Below, piece after piece: positions 33,477-43,334 of a DNA stretch of 64,000 bases. The position numbers and the translations under genes are program-made. Within the stretch, counting starts at the first letter, position 1, and each line of letters opens with the position of its first letter. The notes beneath the pieces were generated by a model. It was not told the DNA's origin. It did not search any database and worked only from the letters and a program-made list of their open reading frames with translations. The stretch covers positions 62,001-126,000 of the forward strand of contig CAYMJU010000032.1 in NCBI GenBank assembly GCA_964390555.1. Reading direction: 5' to 3'. This DNA is from CAVTWS01 sp964390555. GTDB lineage: Bacteria; Actinomycetota; Acidimicrobiia; Acidimicrobiales; SHLQ01.

Positions 33477-35857
33477 GACGCACCCCCCGTGTCGCCGTTG
33501 GATCGCGCGCCCTGGATCGCTCGCCACACCCGCCACGGCGACGCCGGCATCGCCAGATCGGTGATGCCGTGCGGGCTGAGAGCGTCGACCACCGCGTTCA
33601 TGACCGCGACGGCCGAGCCGATGGTCCCGGCCTCGCCGATGCCCTTGACGCCCATCGGGTTCGTGGGGCTCGGGGTGACGGTGCAGTCGGTCTTCCAGTT
33701 GATCGCCTCGGTCGCCGACGGCACCAGGTAGTCCATCAGGTTCGAGGTCAGGATCTGGCCGTCGGCGGTGTAGATCGCCTCTTCCCACAACGCCTGGGCG
33801 ACGCCTTGGAGAATGCCGCCGTGTATCTGCCCCTCGACGATCAGTGGGTTGATCTGGTTGCCGCAATCGTCGACCGCGGCGTAATCGACGAGGCGCACGT
33901 TGCCGGTGTCCTCGTCGACCTCGACCACCGCGGCGTGGGTGCCGAACGGGAACGTGAAGTTCGGCGGGTCCCACGTGACCTGGGCTTCTAGGTTGGGCTC
34001 GACGCCGTCGGGCAGGTCGTGGGCGGTGAACGCCGCGAACGCGACCTGGGCGAGCGGCACCGCCGAGGCCGGCGTGCCCTTGACCGAGAACGCCCCGTTC
34101 GCGAACTCGATGTCGTCCTCGTTGGCCTCGAGGATGTGGGCGGCGATCTTGGCCGCCTTGGCGACGACCTTGTCGGTCGCGTGCCAGAGGGCTACGCCGC
34201 CAACCGAGAGCGAGCGCGACCCGTAGGTGTCGAGCCCGAGTGGCGAGATCGCGGTGTCGCTGTGGAGCACCTCGACGTCGTCAGGGTCGATGCCGAGCTT
34301 GTCGGCCACGATCATCGACCACGACGTCTCGTGGCCCTGGCCGTGGGGCGCGCTACCGGTCACGACCTGAACCTTGCACGTGGGCAGGATGCGCACCGTC
34401 GCCGACTCCCAGCCACCGGCGCTGTAGTTGAGCGAGGCGAGCACCCGGCTGGGCGCCAGGCCGCACATCTCGACGTAGGTGCACAGGCCCAGGCCGAGTT
34501 GCACCTTCTCGCCGTTCGCCCGGCGGCGCGCCTGGTCGGCCTTGCGGCCAGTCCAGTCGACGAGCGCCATGGCCCGGTCGAGCGTCGGCTCGTAGTTCCC
34601 GCTGTCGAACAGCAGGCCCGCGGGAGACGTGAACGGGAACTGCTCGGGCTTGATGTAGTTGCGGCGCCGGATCTCGTCGGGCGCCAACCCGATCTGGGCG
34701 GCGAGCATGTCGATGGCCCGCTCGATGGCGTAGCACGCCTCGGGCCGGCCGGCGCCGCGATACGCGTCGGTCGGGGTGAGGTTGGTGAACACCGACCGGC
34801 ACCGGAAGTGGTAGTTCGCGATGTCGTAGACGCCGTGGTAGAGGAACGCCCCGAGCAACGGTATCCCCGGCGTGACGAGCTGCAGGTAGGCGCCCATGTC
34901 GGCGAGGATCTCGGCGCGCACCGCAGTGATGCGGCCGTTGCTGTCGGCCGCCAGCTCGATGTCCTGGATCTGGCCGCGGCCCTGGATGGTTGCGGTCGCG
35001 GCCTCGGTGCGGGTCTCGGTCCAGCGCACCGGCTTGCCGAGCTTCTTGGCCAGACCGAGGCAGATGATCTCCTCGGCGTAGACGTTGAGCTTGGACCCGA
35101 ACCCACCGCCGACCGCTGGGGCGATGACCCGGACCTTGTGTTCCGGGATGCCGGCAGTGATGGCGGCCATCACCTTCAGGATGTGCGGGATCTGGGTGGC
35201 GGAGTAGATCGTGTACTCGCCGCCGTGGGGCGCCGGTTGCACCACGACGCCGCGGGGTTCCATGGCTGCGGGGATCAGGCGCTGCTGGATGTACCGGGCC
35301 TTGACCGTGTGGGCGGCCGCGGCGAACGCGGCATCGACCGCGGCGGGGTCGGGGATCAGCTCCCACGTGTAGCTGAGGTTGGTGCCCAAGTCCTCGTGGA
35401 TGATCACGGTGTCGTTGAGCGCGTGCTCGATGTCGACCACGGGCGGCAGCTCGTCGTACTCGACGACCACGGCCTCGGCTCCGTCGGCCGCGGCGTAGCG
35501 GCTCGTGGCCACGACCACCGCCACGATGTCGCCGACGTAGTTGGCGGTGCCGATGGCTACGGGCAAGTGAGCCGGGTTCTTCATGTCGGCGGTGACCGGC
35601 CACGCGCACGGCAACGGGGCCGCCCACACGTCCTTGAGCTCGGCACCCGTGTACACCGCGACCACGCCGGGCTCCGACGTTGCCGCGGACGTGTCGAGGG
35701 CGCGGATGCGGGCGCGGGCGTAGGGGCTGCGCACGCAGCCGATCCACAGCGCGCCGGGGATCTGCAGGTCGTCGACGAAGCGGGCCTCGCCGGTCAACAG
35801 CTCGGGATCTTCCTTGCGGAGCCGACGTTCGCCGACCACACCTCCGGTGAAGCTCAT
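33473..35857 (-). CDS. Molybdenum-binding large subunit, form II CO-dehydrogenase-like (CoxL-like)
   Basis: A 794-residue molybdopterin-cytosine-dinucleotide subunit. The motif AYRGAGRPEACYA (about 378) is the form II signature; true form I CO dehydrogenases have AYXCSFR, so CO oxidation is uncertain. GGGFGSKLNVYAEE (about 265), GSAPHGQGHETSW (about 505), and the C-terminal VKGIGEAGTIGSAVAVMNAV with the catalytic Glu (about 745) are intact. ATG after GGAGG, one nt beyond the small-subunit stop. Likely hydroxylates an aldehyde or N-heterocycle. Confidence 0.93.
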   Translation of the reverse strand: MSFTGGVVGERRLRKEDPELLTGEARFVDDLQIPGALWIGCVRSPYARARIRALDTSAATSEPGVVAVYTGAELKDVWAAPLPCAWPVTADMKNPAHLPVAIGTANYVGDIVAVVVATSRYAAADGAEAVVVEYDELPPVVDIEHALNDTVIIHEDLGTNLSYTWELIPDPAAVDAAFAAAAHTVKARYIQQRLIPAAMEPRGVVVQPAPHGGEYTIYSATQIPHILKVMAAITAGIPEHKVRVIAPAVGGGFGSKLNVYAEEIICLGLAKKLGKPVRWTETRTEAATATIQGRGQIQDIELAADSNGRITAVRAEILADMGAYLQLVTPGIPLLGAFLYHGVYDIANYHFRCRSVFTNLTPTDAYRGAGRPEACYAIERAIDMLAAQIGLAPDEIRRRNYIKPEQFPFTSPAGLLFDSGNYEPTLDRAMALVDWTGRKADQARRRANGEKVQLGLGLCTYVEMCGLAPSRVLASLNYSAGGWESATVRILPTCKVQVVTGSAPHGQGHETSWSMIVADKLGIDPDDVEVLHSDTAISPLGLDTYGSRSLSVGGVALWHATDKVVAKAAKIAAHILEANEDDIEFANGAFSVKGTPASAVPLAQVAFAAFTAHDLPDGVEPNLEAQVTWDPPNFTFPFGTHAAVVEVDEDTGNVRLVDYAAVDDCGNQINPLIVEGQIHGGILQGVAQALWEEAIYTADGQILTSNLMDYLVPSATEAINWKTDCTVTPSPTNPMGVKGIGEAGTIGSAVAVMNAVVDALSPHGITDLAMPASPWRVWRAIQGARSNGDTGGAS

Positions 35858-35858
35858 C

Positions 35859-36317
35859 TCACGCACCTCCTGCCGCGGCGAGGACTGATCGCACGATGTT
35901 GTGGTAGCCGGTGCAGCGGCACAGGTTGCCTTCGAGGCCCTCGCGCACCTGTTGCTCGGTCGGGTTCGGGTGCTCCTCGAGCAACGAGATCGCGGCCATC
36001 ACCATGCCGGGTGTGCAGTAGCCGCACTGCAGACCGTGGCACTCGTGGAACGCCTGCTGCATCGGGTGCAGCCCGTCGGGCCCGGCGAGCCCCTCGATCG
36101 TCGTGATGCTCGCCCCGTCGGCCTGGACGGCGAGCATCGTGCACGACTTCGCCGACTGACCATCGACGTGTATCGTGCACGCCCCACACGACGAGCTGTC
36201 GCAACCGACGTTGGTGCCGGTGAGACCGAGGGTGTCGCGAATGAAGTGGACGAGGAGCGTGCGGGGCTCGGCCTCGCCCGACATATCCGCACCGTTGACC
36301 GTGAGTGAAACCTGCAT
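35859..36317 (-). CDS. 2Fe-2S subunit of a molybdenum hydroxylase (CoxS-like)
   Basis: A 152-residue two-cluster ferredoxin-like subunit. The plant-type 2Fe-2S ligands are GCDSSSCGACTIHVDGQSAKSC (split over residues 40-61), written here as CDSSSCGAC plus the Cys in AKSC; the second, four-helix cluster has CGYCTPGM (about 99) and CRCTGYHNI (about 135). The ATG used has AGGA 8 nt upstream; a longer in-frame start six codons earlier is possible. First gene of the three-subunit operon; no maturation genes are next to it. Confidence 0.94.
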   Translation of the reverse strand: MQVSLTVNGADMSGEAEPRTLLVHFIRDTLGLTGTNVGCDSSSCGACTIHVDGQSAKSCTMLAVQADGASITTIEGLAGPDGLHPMQQAFHECHGLQCGYCTPGMVMAAISLLEEHPNPTEQQVREGLEGNLCRCTGYHNIVRSVLAAAGGA

Positions 36318-36373
36318 GACGTCATCCTGCCCCACCAGGGGGAGGCATGCCAGCGGTCACGCGCTTCGCCTGT

Positions 36374-36832
36374 TTACGACACGCGTTGGTCGAACTGGAC
36401 GATGGTCGCGTCGGGGCCGTTCAGGAACATCGTGCGGATCGTCCGCCCCGACGGTTCGCCATAGTCCTTACTGTCCGCGTTCGACGGCTTGAACATGGGC
36501 TCGAAGCCGGCAGCGATGGCGCGCTCGGCGATGGCATCGACGTCGTCGACCCACAGACCGACGTGGTGGATGCCGGTCTCGAACAACTCGAGCGGGCGCC
36601 CCCACGGGGCCTTGCTGAGCTGCTGGTCGAGCACGACGAACGAGTCGTCGTCGCCGCTGCCGTAGCGCAGGTAGACGCCCCGGCGTTTCGTGTAGAAACC
36701 GCCGCCCGGCGTGCCGAACTCCTCGGTCTCGTCGAAGCGGACCTCGAGCCCGACGACGTCACGCCAGAACACGAGCGCGGCGTCCATGTCGCGGACGCCG
36801 ACGGCGATGTGCGAGACCCCCCGGATACCCAT
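36374..36832 (-). CDS. VOC/glyoxalase family protein
   Basis: A 152-residue single-domain vicinal-oxygen-chelate protein. Metal-ligand His in VSHIAVGVRDMDAALVFWRD (about 8) and in GIHHVGLWVDDVDAIAERA (about 85) are in the right places; the C-terminal ligand region is FLNGPDATIVQFDQ. ATG preceded by TACGCT 7 nt upstream, which overlaps the divergent promoter of engB. Activity unknown; may handle a lactoylglutathione-like or epoxide substrate. Confidence 0.88.
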   Translation of the reverse strand: MGIRGVSHIAVGVRDMDAALVFWRDVVGLEVRFDETEEFGTPGGGFYTKRRGVYLRYGSGDDDSFVVLDQQLSKAPWGRPLELFETGIHHVGLWVDDVDAIAERAIAAGFEPMFKPSNADSKDYGEPSGRTIRTMFLNGPDATIVQFDQRVS

Positions 36833-36839
36833 GGACGCG

Positions 36840-36849
36840 AGCGTATCCT
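36840..36849. promoter_or_regulatory. Overlapping divergent -10 elements for VOC gene and engB
   Basis: TACGCT on the minus strand (36840-36845) and TATCCT on the plus strand (36844-36849) share two bases; each ends 7 nt from its gene's start codon. Confidence 0.5.
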
Positions 36850-36856
36850 GGCCGAC

Positions 36857-37459
36857 GTGGCCGGTCCGTTGGCGATGCGATTCGTGCAGTCCGCGGCCAG
36901 GGTCGATCAACTCCCCGACTGCAAGGCCGAAGTGGCCCTGGTCGGCCGGTCCAACGTCGGCAAGTCCTCGCTGCTCAACGCACTCGCCCATCGCAAGCAA
37001 TTGGCGCGTACCTCGAAGGCGCCTGGGGCCACCCGCCTGCTCAACGTGTTCGAGCTCGAACCCGCCGGAACCGGGCTGTGGGTCGTGGACCTGCCGGGCT
37101 ACGGCTACGCCAAGGTGTCGGCCAACGAGCGCGAGCGGTGGCGGTCGATGATCGAGGGCTACCTGACCGGCCGCGCCACCTTGCGGGCCGCGCTGGTGCT
37201 GATCGACGGCGAGATAGGGCCGACACCCCTCGACGTGCAGACCGTCGACTGGCTCACCCACATCGGGGTGCCGATCCGGTTCGTGGCCACCAAGGCCGAC
37301 AAGGTCCGCGCCTCGACTTCGGGCGCCCGCCGGGCCGACCTCGCCACCAAGCTCGGGGTCCGCAAGGCCGACGTGACCTGGGCGAGCGCCGCCAAGGGCA
37401 CCGGCGTCCCCGAAGTCCGATCCTTGGTACGCGAACTGCTGGGCAGCTACCAGGCGTAG
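36857..37459 (+). CDS. engB: EngB/YihA ribosome biogenesis GTPase
   Basis: A 200-residue TrmE-Era-EngA-EngB GTPase. G1 is GRSNVGKSSL (about 34), G3 DLPGYGYAK (about 78), G4 TKAD (about 145) and G5 SAAKG (about 178). It helps late assembly of the 50S subunit. The GTG start is supported by TATCCT 7 nt upstream and by family length; an ATG six codons on is the alternative. The 3' end overlaps the convergent aldo/keto reductase by 13 nt. Confidence 0.95.
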   Translation: MAGPLAMRFVQSAARVDQLPDCKAEVALVGRSNVGKSSLLNALAHRKQLARTSKAPGATRLLNVFELEPAGTGLWVVDLPGYGYAKVSANERERWRSMIEGYLTGRATLRAALVLIDGEIGPTPLDVQTVDWLTHIGVPIRFVATKADKVRASTSGARRADLATKLGVRKADVTWASAAKGTGVPEVRSLVRELLGSYQA

Positions 37460-38421
37460 GCCTCGGGGGCGGTGCCGCCGGGGCCGGGAAAGATGGCGTC
37501 GATCGCCGCAAGGGTGTCGGCGTCGAGGGTGAGCTCCAGCGCCCGCAACGACGCGCCGTCGAGATGGCCCATCGTGCGGGGACCGATGATCGGGCCGGTC
37601 ACGCCGTCTTGAGCGAGCAGCCAGGCGAGCGCAACGGCCGCCGGCTCCTCGCCCATGTCGGCACACAGCGCTTCCCACCGTTCGAGTTGCGGGCGCATGG
37701 CTTCGACGCGCTTGCCGAGCAGGCGCCGGCGCCGGGTGGCGCTCTCGTCCTCGCTCAGCACCCCGCCGAGGATGCCGCCGTAGAGCGGGCTCCACGGAAT
37801 CATCCCCACGCCGTAGTGACGGCACGCCGGCAGGACCTCGAGCTCGACGGTTCGGACCCCGAGGTTGTAGTGGCTCTGCTCGCTCACCAGGCCGAGGAAC
37901 CGGCGTGAGCGCGCGGCCTCGTTGGCCTGGGCGATGTGCCAGCCGGCGAAGTTGCTGCTGCCCACGTAGCTGATCTTGCCTTGGGCGACGAGGGTCTCCA
38001 TGGCCTGCCACACCTCGTCCCACGGCGCGGCCCGGTCGACGTGGTGCATCTGGTACAGGTCGATGTGATCGGTCTGCATGCGGCGCAAGCTGTCGTCGCA
38101 CGCCTTGCGGACGTGATGCGCCGACAGCCCACCGTTGTTCGGCCAGTCGTCCATGGGGCCGAAGACCTTGGTGGCGAGCACGACCTTGTCGCGCCGGCCT
38201 CCGCCCTGGGCGAACCAGCGGCCGATGATCTCCTCGGTCGCGCCGGCGGCGTTGGGGCCGCCATAGCGGTTTGCGGTGTCGAAGAAGTTGATGCCGAGGT
38301 CGAGGGCCCGGTCCATGATCAGGAACGACTCCTCCTCGGTGGTCTGGGGCCCGAAGTTCATGGTGCCGAGACAAATGCGACTCACTCGCAGAGCGGTTCG
38401 GCCGAGACGTCGATACTTCAT
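37447..38421 (-). CDS. Aldo/keto reductase
   Basis: A 324-residue (alpha/beta)8 NADPH oxidoreductase. It starts MKYRRLGRTALRVSRICLGT, with the catalytic Asp and Tyr in FFDTANRYGG (about 48-57), the Lys in VVLATKVFG (about 82), the His in LYQMHHVDR (about 120) and the C-terminal cofactor segment GPIIGPRTMGHLDGAS. ATG chosen by family alignment; an upstream GTG five codons earlier lacks a better ribosome site. Shares family with the reductase near 56 kb but is only distantly similar. Confidence 0.93.
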   Translation of the reverse strand: MKYRRLGRTALRVSRICLGTMNFGPQTTEEESFLIMDRALDLGINFFDTANRYGGPNAAGATEEIIGRWFAQGGGRRDKVVLATKVFGPMDDWPNNGGLSAHHVRKACDDSLRRMQTDHIDLYQMHHVDRAAPWDEVWQAMETLVAQGKISYVGSSNFAGWHIAQANEAARSRRFLGLVSEQSHYNLGVRTVELEVLPACRHYGVGMIPWSPLYGGILGGVLSEDESATRRRRLLGKRVEAMRPQLERWEALCADMGEEPAAVALAWLLAQDGVTGPIIGPRTMGHLDGASLRALELTLDADTLAAIDAIFPGPGGTAPEAYAW

Positions 38422-38490
38422 GGAGGGATTGAACACCTCGCCGGGACCTCGCTGTCAAAACGTCAGGCCAAAGCGCATGCGCGGCACCTC

Positions 38491-38496
38491 TAGCCT
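38491..38496 (+). promoter_or_regulatory. Candidate leaderless -10 (TAGCCT) for meaB
   Basis: TAGCCT ends 6 nt before the GTG start of meaB. Confidence 0.45.
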
Positions 38497-38502
38497 GGCG
38501 GC

Positions 38503-39498
38503 GTGGATGCCGGTTCGGTCGACCTCGACGCATGCCTTGGGGGCGTGCTCGGTGGGGACCGCCAGTGGATCGGGCGGGCGATCACCCTCGTCGAGAGCAC
38601 GCGACCCGAGCACCGCGATCAGGCTCAGGAGCTGCTGACTCACCTGCTCCCCCATACCGGCGCGGCGCATCGCATCGGGATCACCGGTGTGCCGGGTGTC
38701 GGGAAGAGCACCTTCATCGATGCGTTCGGCACCCACGTCACGACCGGCGGCCACCGCGTTGCGGTCCTCGCCGTCGACCCGTCGAGCAGCCGGACCGGCG
38801 GAAGCATCCTCGGCGACAAGACGCGCATGCACCGGCTGAGCATGGACGAGCGCGCCTTCGTCCGGCCCAGCCCGTCGAGCGGCACCCTCGGCGGCGTGAC
38901 CCGGACAACGCGCGAGACGATGGTGGTTCTAGAGGCAGCCGGCTACGACGTCGTGATCGTCGAGACCGTCGGAGTGGGGCAATCCGAGACCGCGGTCGCG
39001 GCGATGGTCGACTGCTTCTGCGTGCTCATGCTCCCCGGCGCGGGCGACGAGTTGCAGGGCATCAAGAAGGGCGTACTCGAGCTCGCCGACGTGCTCGTCG
39101 TGAACAAGGCCGACGGTGACAATCTGGCGCGGGCCCGGCACGCGGCGCGCGACCTGTCCGCCGCCCTGCGCCTGATGATGCCGGCCGACCCTCAGTGGCT
39201 GCCGCCGGTCCTACTCGCGAGCGCCACCGATGGCACCGGCATCGACACCGTGTGGGAGCAGATACGGCTCCACCGCGAGTCTCTCGAATCCGACGGGCGA
39301 CTCGTCCGGCGACGGCGCGAGCAGCTGGTGTCGTGGATGTGGGCCACCGTCGATGATCACCTGCGCGCGTCGATGCGAACCAACCCCGATGTCGTCGGAC
39401 TCATCGTCGACCTCGAGCGACGAGTGCTCGACGGCGAGACAACGGTCCCACGCGCCGTCGACGAGCTGTTGCTCGCGTACCGAAGACGGGGCCGCTGA
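38503..39498 (+). CDS. meaB: MeaB/ArgK-type GTPase, methylmalonyl-CoA mutase chaperone
   Basis: A 331-residue G3E GTPase. P-loop GVPGVGKST (about 63), AVDPSSSRTGGSILGDKTRM (about 88-107), the switch region ETVGVGQSE (about 154) and NKAD (about 199) are all present. It guards adenosylcobalamin loading of methylmalonyl-CoA mutase or a related acyl-CoA mutase; no mutase gene is in this window. Branched-chain or odd-chain lipid breakdown producing propionyl-CoA would need it. GTG start. Confidence 0.94.
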   Translation: MDAGSVDLDACLGGVLGGDRQWIGRAITLVESTRPEHRDQAQELLTHLLPHTGAAHRIGITGVPGVGKSTFIDAFGTHVTTGGHRVAVLAVDPSSSRTGGSILGDKTRMHRLSMDERAFVRPSPSSGTLGGVTRTTRETMVVLEAAGYDVVIVETVGVGQSETAVAAMVDCFCVLMLPGAGDELQGIKKGVLELADVLVVNKADGDNLARARHAARDLSAALRLMMPADPQWLPPVLLASATDGTGIDTVWEQIRLHRESLESDGRLVRRRREQLVSWMWATVDDHLRASMRTNPDVVGLIVDLERRVLDGETTVPRAVDELLLAYRRRGR

Positions 39499-39526
39499 TC
39501 GGGCAACCCCGTGTTACCCGCGCGGC

Positions 39527-39532
39527 TACCGT
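39527..39532 (+). promoter_or_regulatory. Candidate leaderless -10 (TACCGT) for dioxygenase
   Basis: TACCGT ends 7 nt before the GTG start. Confidence 0.45.
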
Positions 39533-39539
39533 CGCGGGG

Positions 39540-40364
39540 GTGGAGACGACCTGGGCCGACCACGCACTGATCGCTGACGAGCGGGACGCCTTCGAGCGTG
39601 ACGGCTACGTGATGCTGCGTCAGGTGGTCGAGCCCGATCTGGTCGTGCGCCTCCAACGCGCGGCGGCAAGGCTCGATGCGGAGTACCGCTCTGAGCCCGA
39701 GATCTCCCGCTACCACCTGCTCAACCGCCACGATCTCATTCCGCTCGACGACGCGTTCCTCGACATCGTCGACTGCCCGGCGACCTTGCCGAAAGTGGTC
39801 GGGATCCTCGGGTGGAACATTCAGCTGTTCCACACCCAACTCGTCGTCACCCCGACCGCGCCCGAGAACGCGGCCCGCGGCGGCTATGGCTGGCACCAGG
39901 ACAACAACCGGATGAACGTCGACTTCGAGACTCCGCCGCCCCATCCACGCGTGTCGGTCAAGATCGGCTACTTCCTCAGCGACGCCATCGCCGAGGACTG
40001 CGGGACCCTCGCCGTCGTACCCGGCAGCCACGACCGGGGACGCCCACAGGTCCCGATCGGCGAGCAGCCCGGCGGCGCGGTGCAGCTGATGGGACGTGTC
40101 GGCGACGCCGTGCTGTTCGATCGCCGCATCTGGCACTCAGCGACCACGAATCACGCGCCGGAGCAGCGAACGATGCTGTTCTACGGTTACAGCTACCGAT
40201 GGCTCCGCCCGAAGTCGGCGATGAACTTCCCGAACCTGCTCGAGCGTGTCGGTCCCGTGCGGCGCCAGCTCCTCGGATGGGCTACCAGCGCCAACGGCTA
40301 CTTCGACCCACAACCCGAAGACGTCCCGCTGCGGTCGTTCTGTGAATCGATTGAACCGGAGTGA
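39540..40364 (+). CDS. Phytanoyl-CoA dioxygenase family protein
   Basis: A 274-residue Fe(II)/2-oxoglutarate oxygenase. The iron triad is His-x-Asp in YGWHQDNNRM (about 118) and the distal His in IWHSATTNHA (about 200), with the 2-oxoglutarate Arg in PEQRTMLFYG. N-terminal RDAFERDGYVML is the family's start. Members hydroxylate phytanoyl-CoA, other acyl chains or halogenate secondary metabolites; which applies is open. GTG start. It lies 41 nt after meaB, and both would serve branched-lipid breakdown, an inference. Confidence 0.9.
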   Translation: METTWADHALIADERDAFERDGYVMLRQVVEPDLVVRLQRAAARLDAEYRSEPEISRYHLLNRHDLIPLDDAFLDIVDCPATLPKVVGILGWNIQLFHTQLVVTPTAPENAARGGYGWHQDNNRMNVDFETPPPHPRVSVKIGYFLSDAIAEDCGTLAVVPGSHDRGRPQVPIGEQPGGAVQLMGRVGDAVLFDRRIWHSATTNHAPEQRTMLFYGYSYRWLRPKSAMNFPNLLERVGPVRRQLLGWATSANGYFDPQPEDVPLRSFCESIEPE

Positions 40365-40512
40365 CCGCCGGATCGACCCTCTGACCGGGGTCGCGGCATT
40401 CGCATCCTGGGGGCCGTTCCTGTTGTACTTCCCCCACCTGCTGCCCGCTGGGGCGGTGGCCGGGGCGCGAGCCAGTCGTCACACCTCCGGTCTGGCGGCA
40501 CCCGCATCCCGA

Positions 40513-40518
40513 TAGCGT
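40513..40518 (+). promoter_or_regulatory. Possible -10 (TAGCGT) for typA
   Basis: TAGCGT ends 9 nt before the GTG start of typA, slightly further than the other candidates. Confidence 0.3.
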
Positions 40519-40527
40519 GTCTTCCTC

Positions 40528-42337
<1,810 letters not shown>

Positions 42338-42366
<29 letters not shown>

Positions 42367-43321
42367 CGTCGGCGAAGAAGGCGGCCACAAGTGGGTTGAC
42401 GACGTCGGCGCGTTCCCATTGGAGGAAGTGGCCGGCGCCAGGCACGACGACTGGGCCTACCCGGTTCCGGAAGGCGATCTCGCAACAGTGCACGAAGTCG
42501 GGCCCAACGACGTGGTCGTCGGGCCCGTAGAGGATCAGCGTCGGGATCTCGACCGGCAGCGACATCAGGGCCGGCTCGCTCTGGGGCCGGCCGTACGCCC
42601 CCTCGTACACCGCCCACCCGGCCCGCAGTCGCGCGACTTCGGCGAACGGCTCGGTCATGAAGTCGACGTCGGCGGCGGTGAACGTTCCCGGTGACGCCCA
42701 TAGTCGATGCCCGTACATCTCGCCCACATACCGGCGACGTTTGGCGGGCGTATCCAGTTCGGCGGCCAGCTCGTCGGGGGTGGCGCCCTGGCGATACCGG
42801 TAATCCCCCGTCGGCCCGTCGCCGATCGAGCGGATCGCGGCCAGGTCGATCCCGGCGGCGACGAACTCGTCGATCAGCATCGGCGGCACGGTGTTGAAGA
42901 ACACGAGCTTGTCGACCACGCCCGGGAACCGGTGGACCAAGTCGACGGCCACCGCGCCGCCCACGTCGCCGCCGACGACCCCGAACCGCTCGTGGCCGAG
43001 CACGTCGGTCATCAGCGCGTGCAGGTCCCGGCTGTACGAGGCGAGGTCATAGACGTCGTCGGGCGCCAGATCCGAGTCGCCGTAGCCACGGAGGTCGGGG
43101 GCCACGACCTCGTAGCCGACGGCCGCGAGGGGACCCACGTTGCGCCACCAGATGCGCTTGGTCTCGGGATAGCCGTGGATCAACAGCAGGGGGTACCCGC
43201 CGACGCCCTCACGTACGTAGGAGAGCTCGAGCTGATCCCGCACCCGTGATCGGTGGATGGTGAACGCGTCGGCCGCCGCACAGGGCGGTTGGGTCGGGCG
43301 GAGGCGAAGGTCGTACTGCAC
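42338..43321 (-). CDS. Alpha/beta hydrolase (haloacetate dehalogenase/epoxide hydrolase-like)
   Basis: A 327-residue alpha/beta-hydrolase. Oxyanion motif LLLIHGYPETKRIWW (about 44), the nucleophile elbow VVGGDVGGAVA (about 112) with Asp in GGDVGG, a lid region (about 150-230), the acid residue in LYGPDDHVVGP and the His in VPGAGHFLQWE (about 304). Asp nucleophile argues for dehalogenase or epoxide hydrolase chemistry. GTG start lies 13 nt after the HTH-citrate synthase stop; the two may be co-transcribed. Confidence 0.88.
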
Positions 43322-43334
43322 GACGTGCAGTCTG

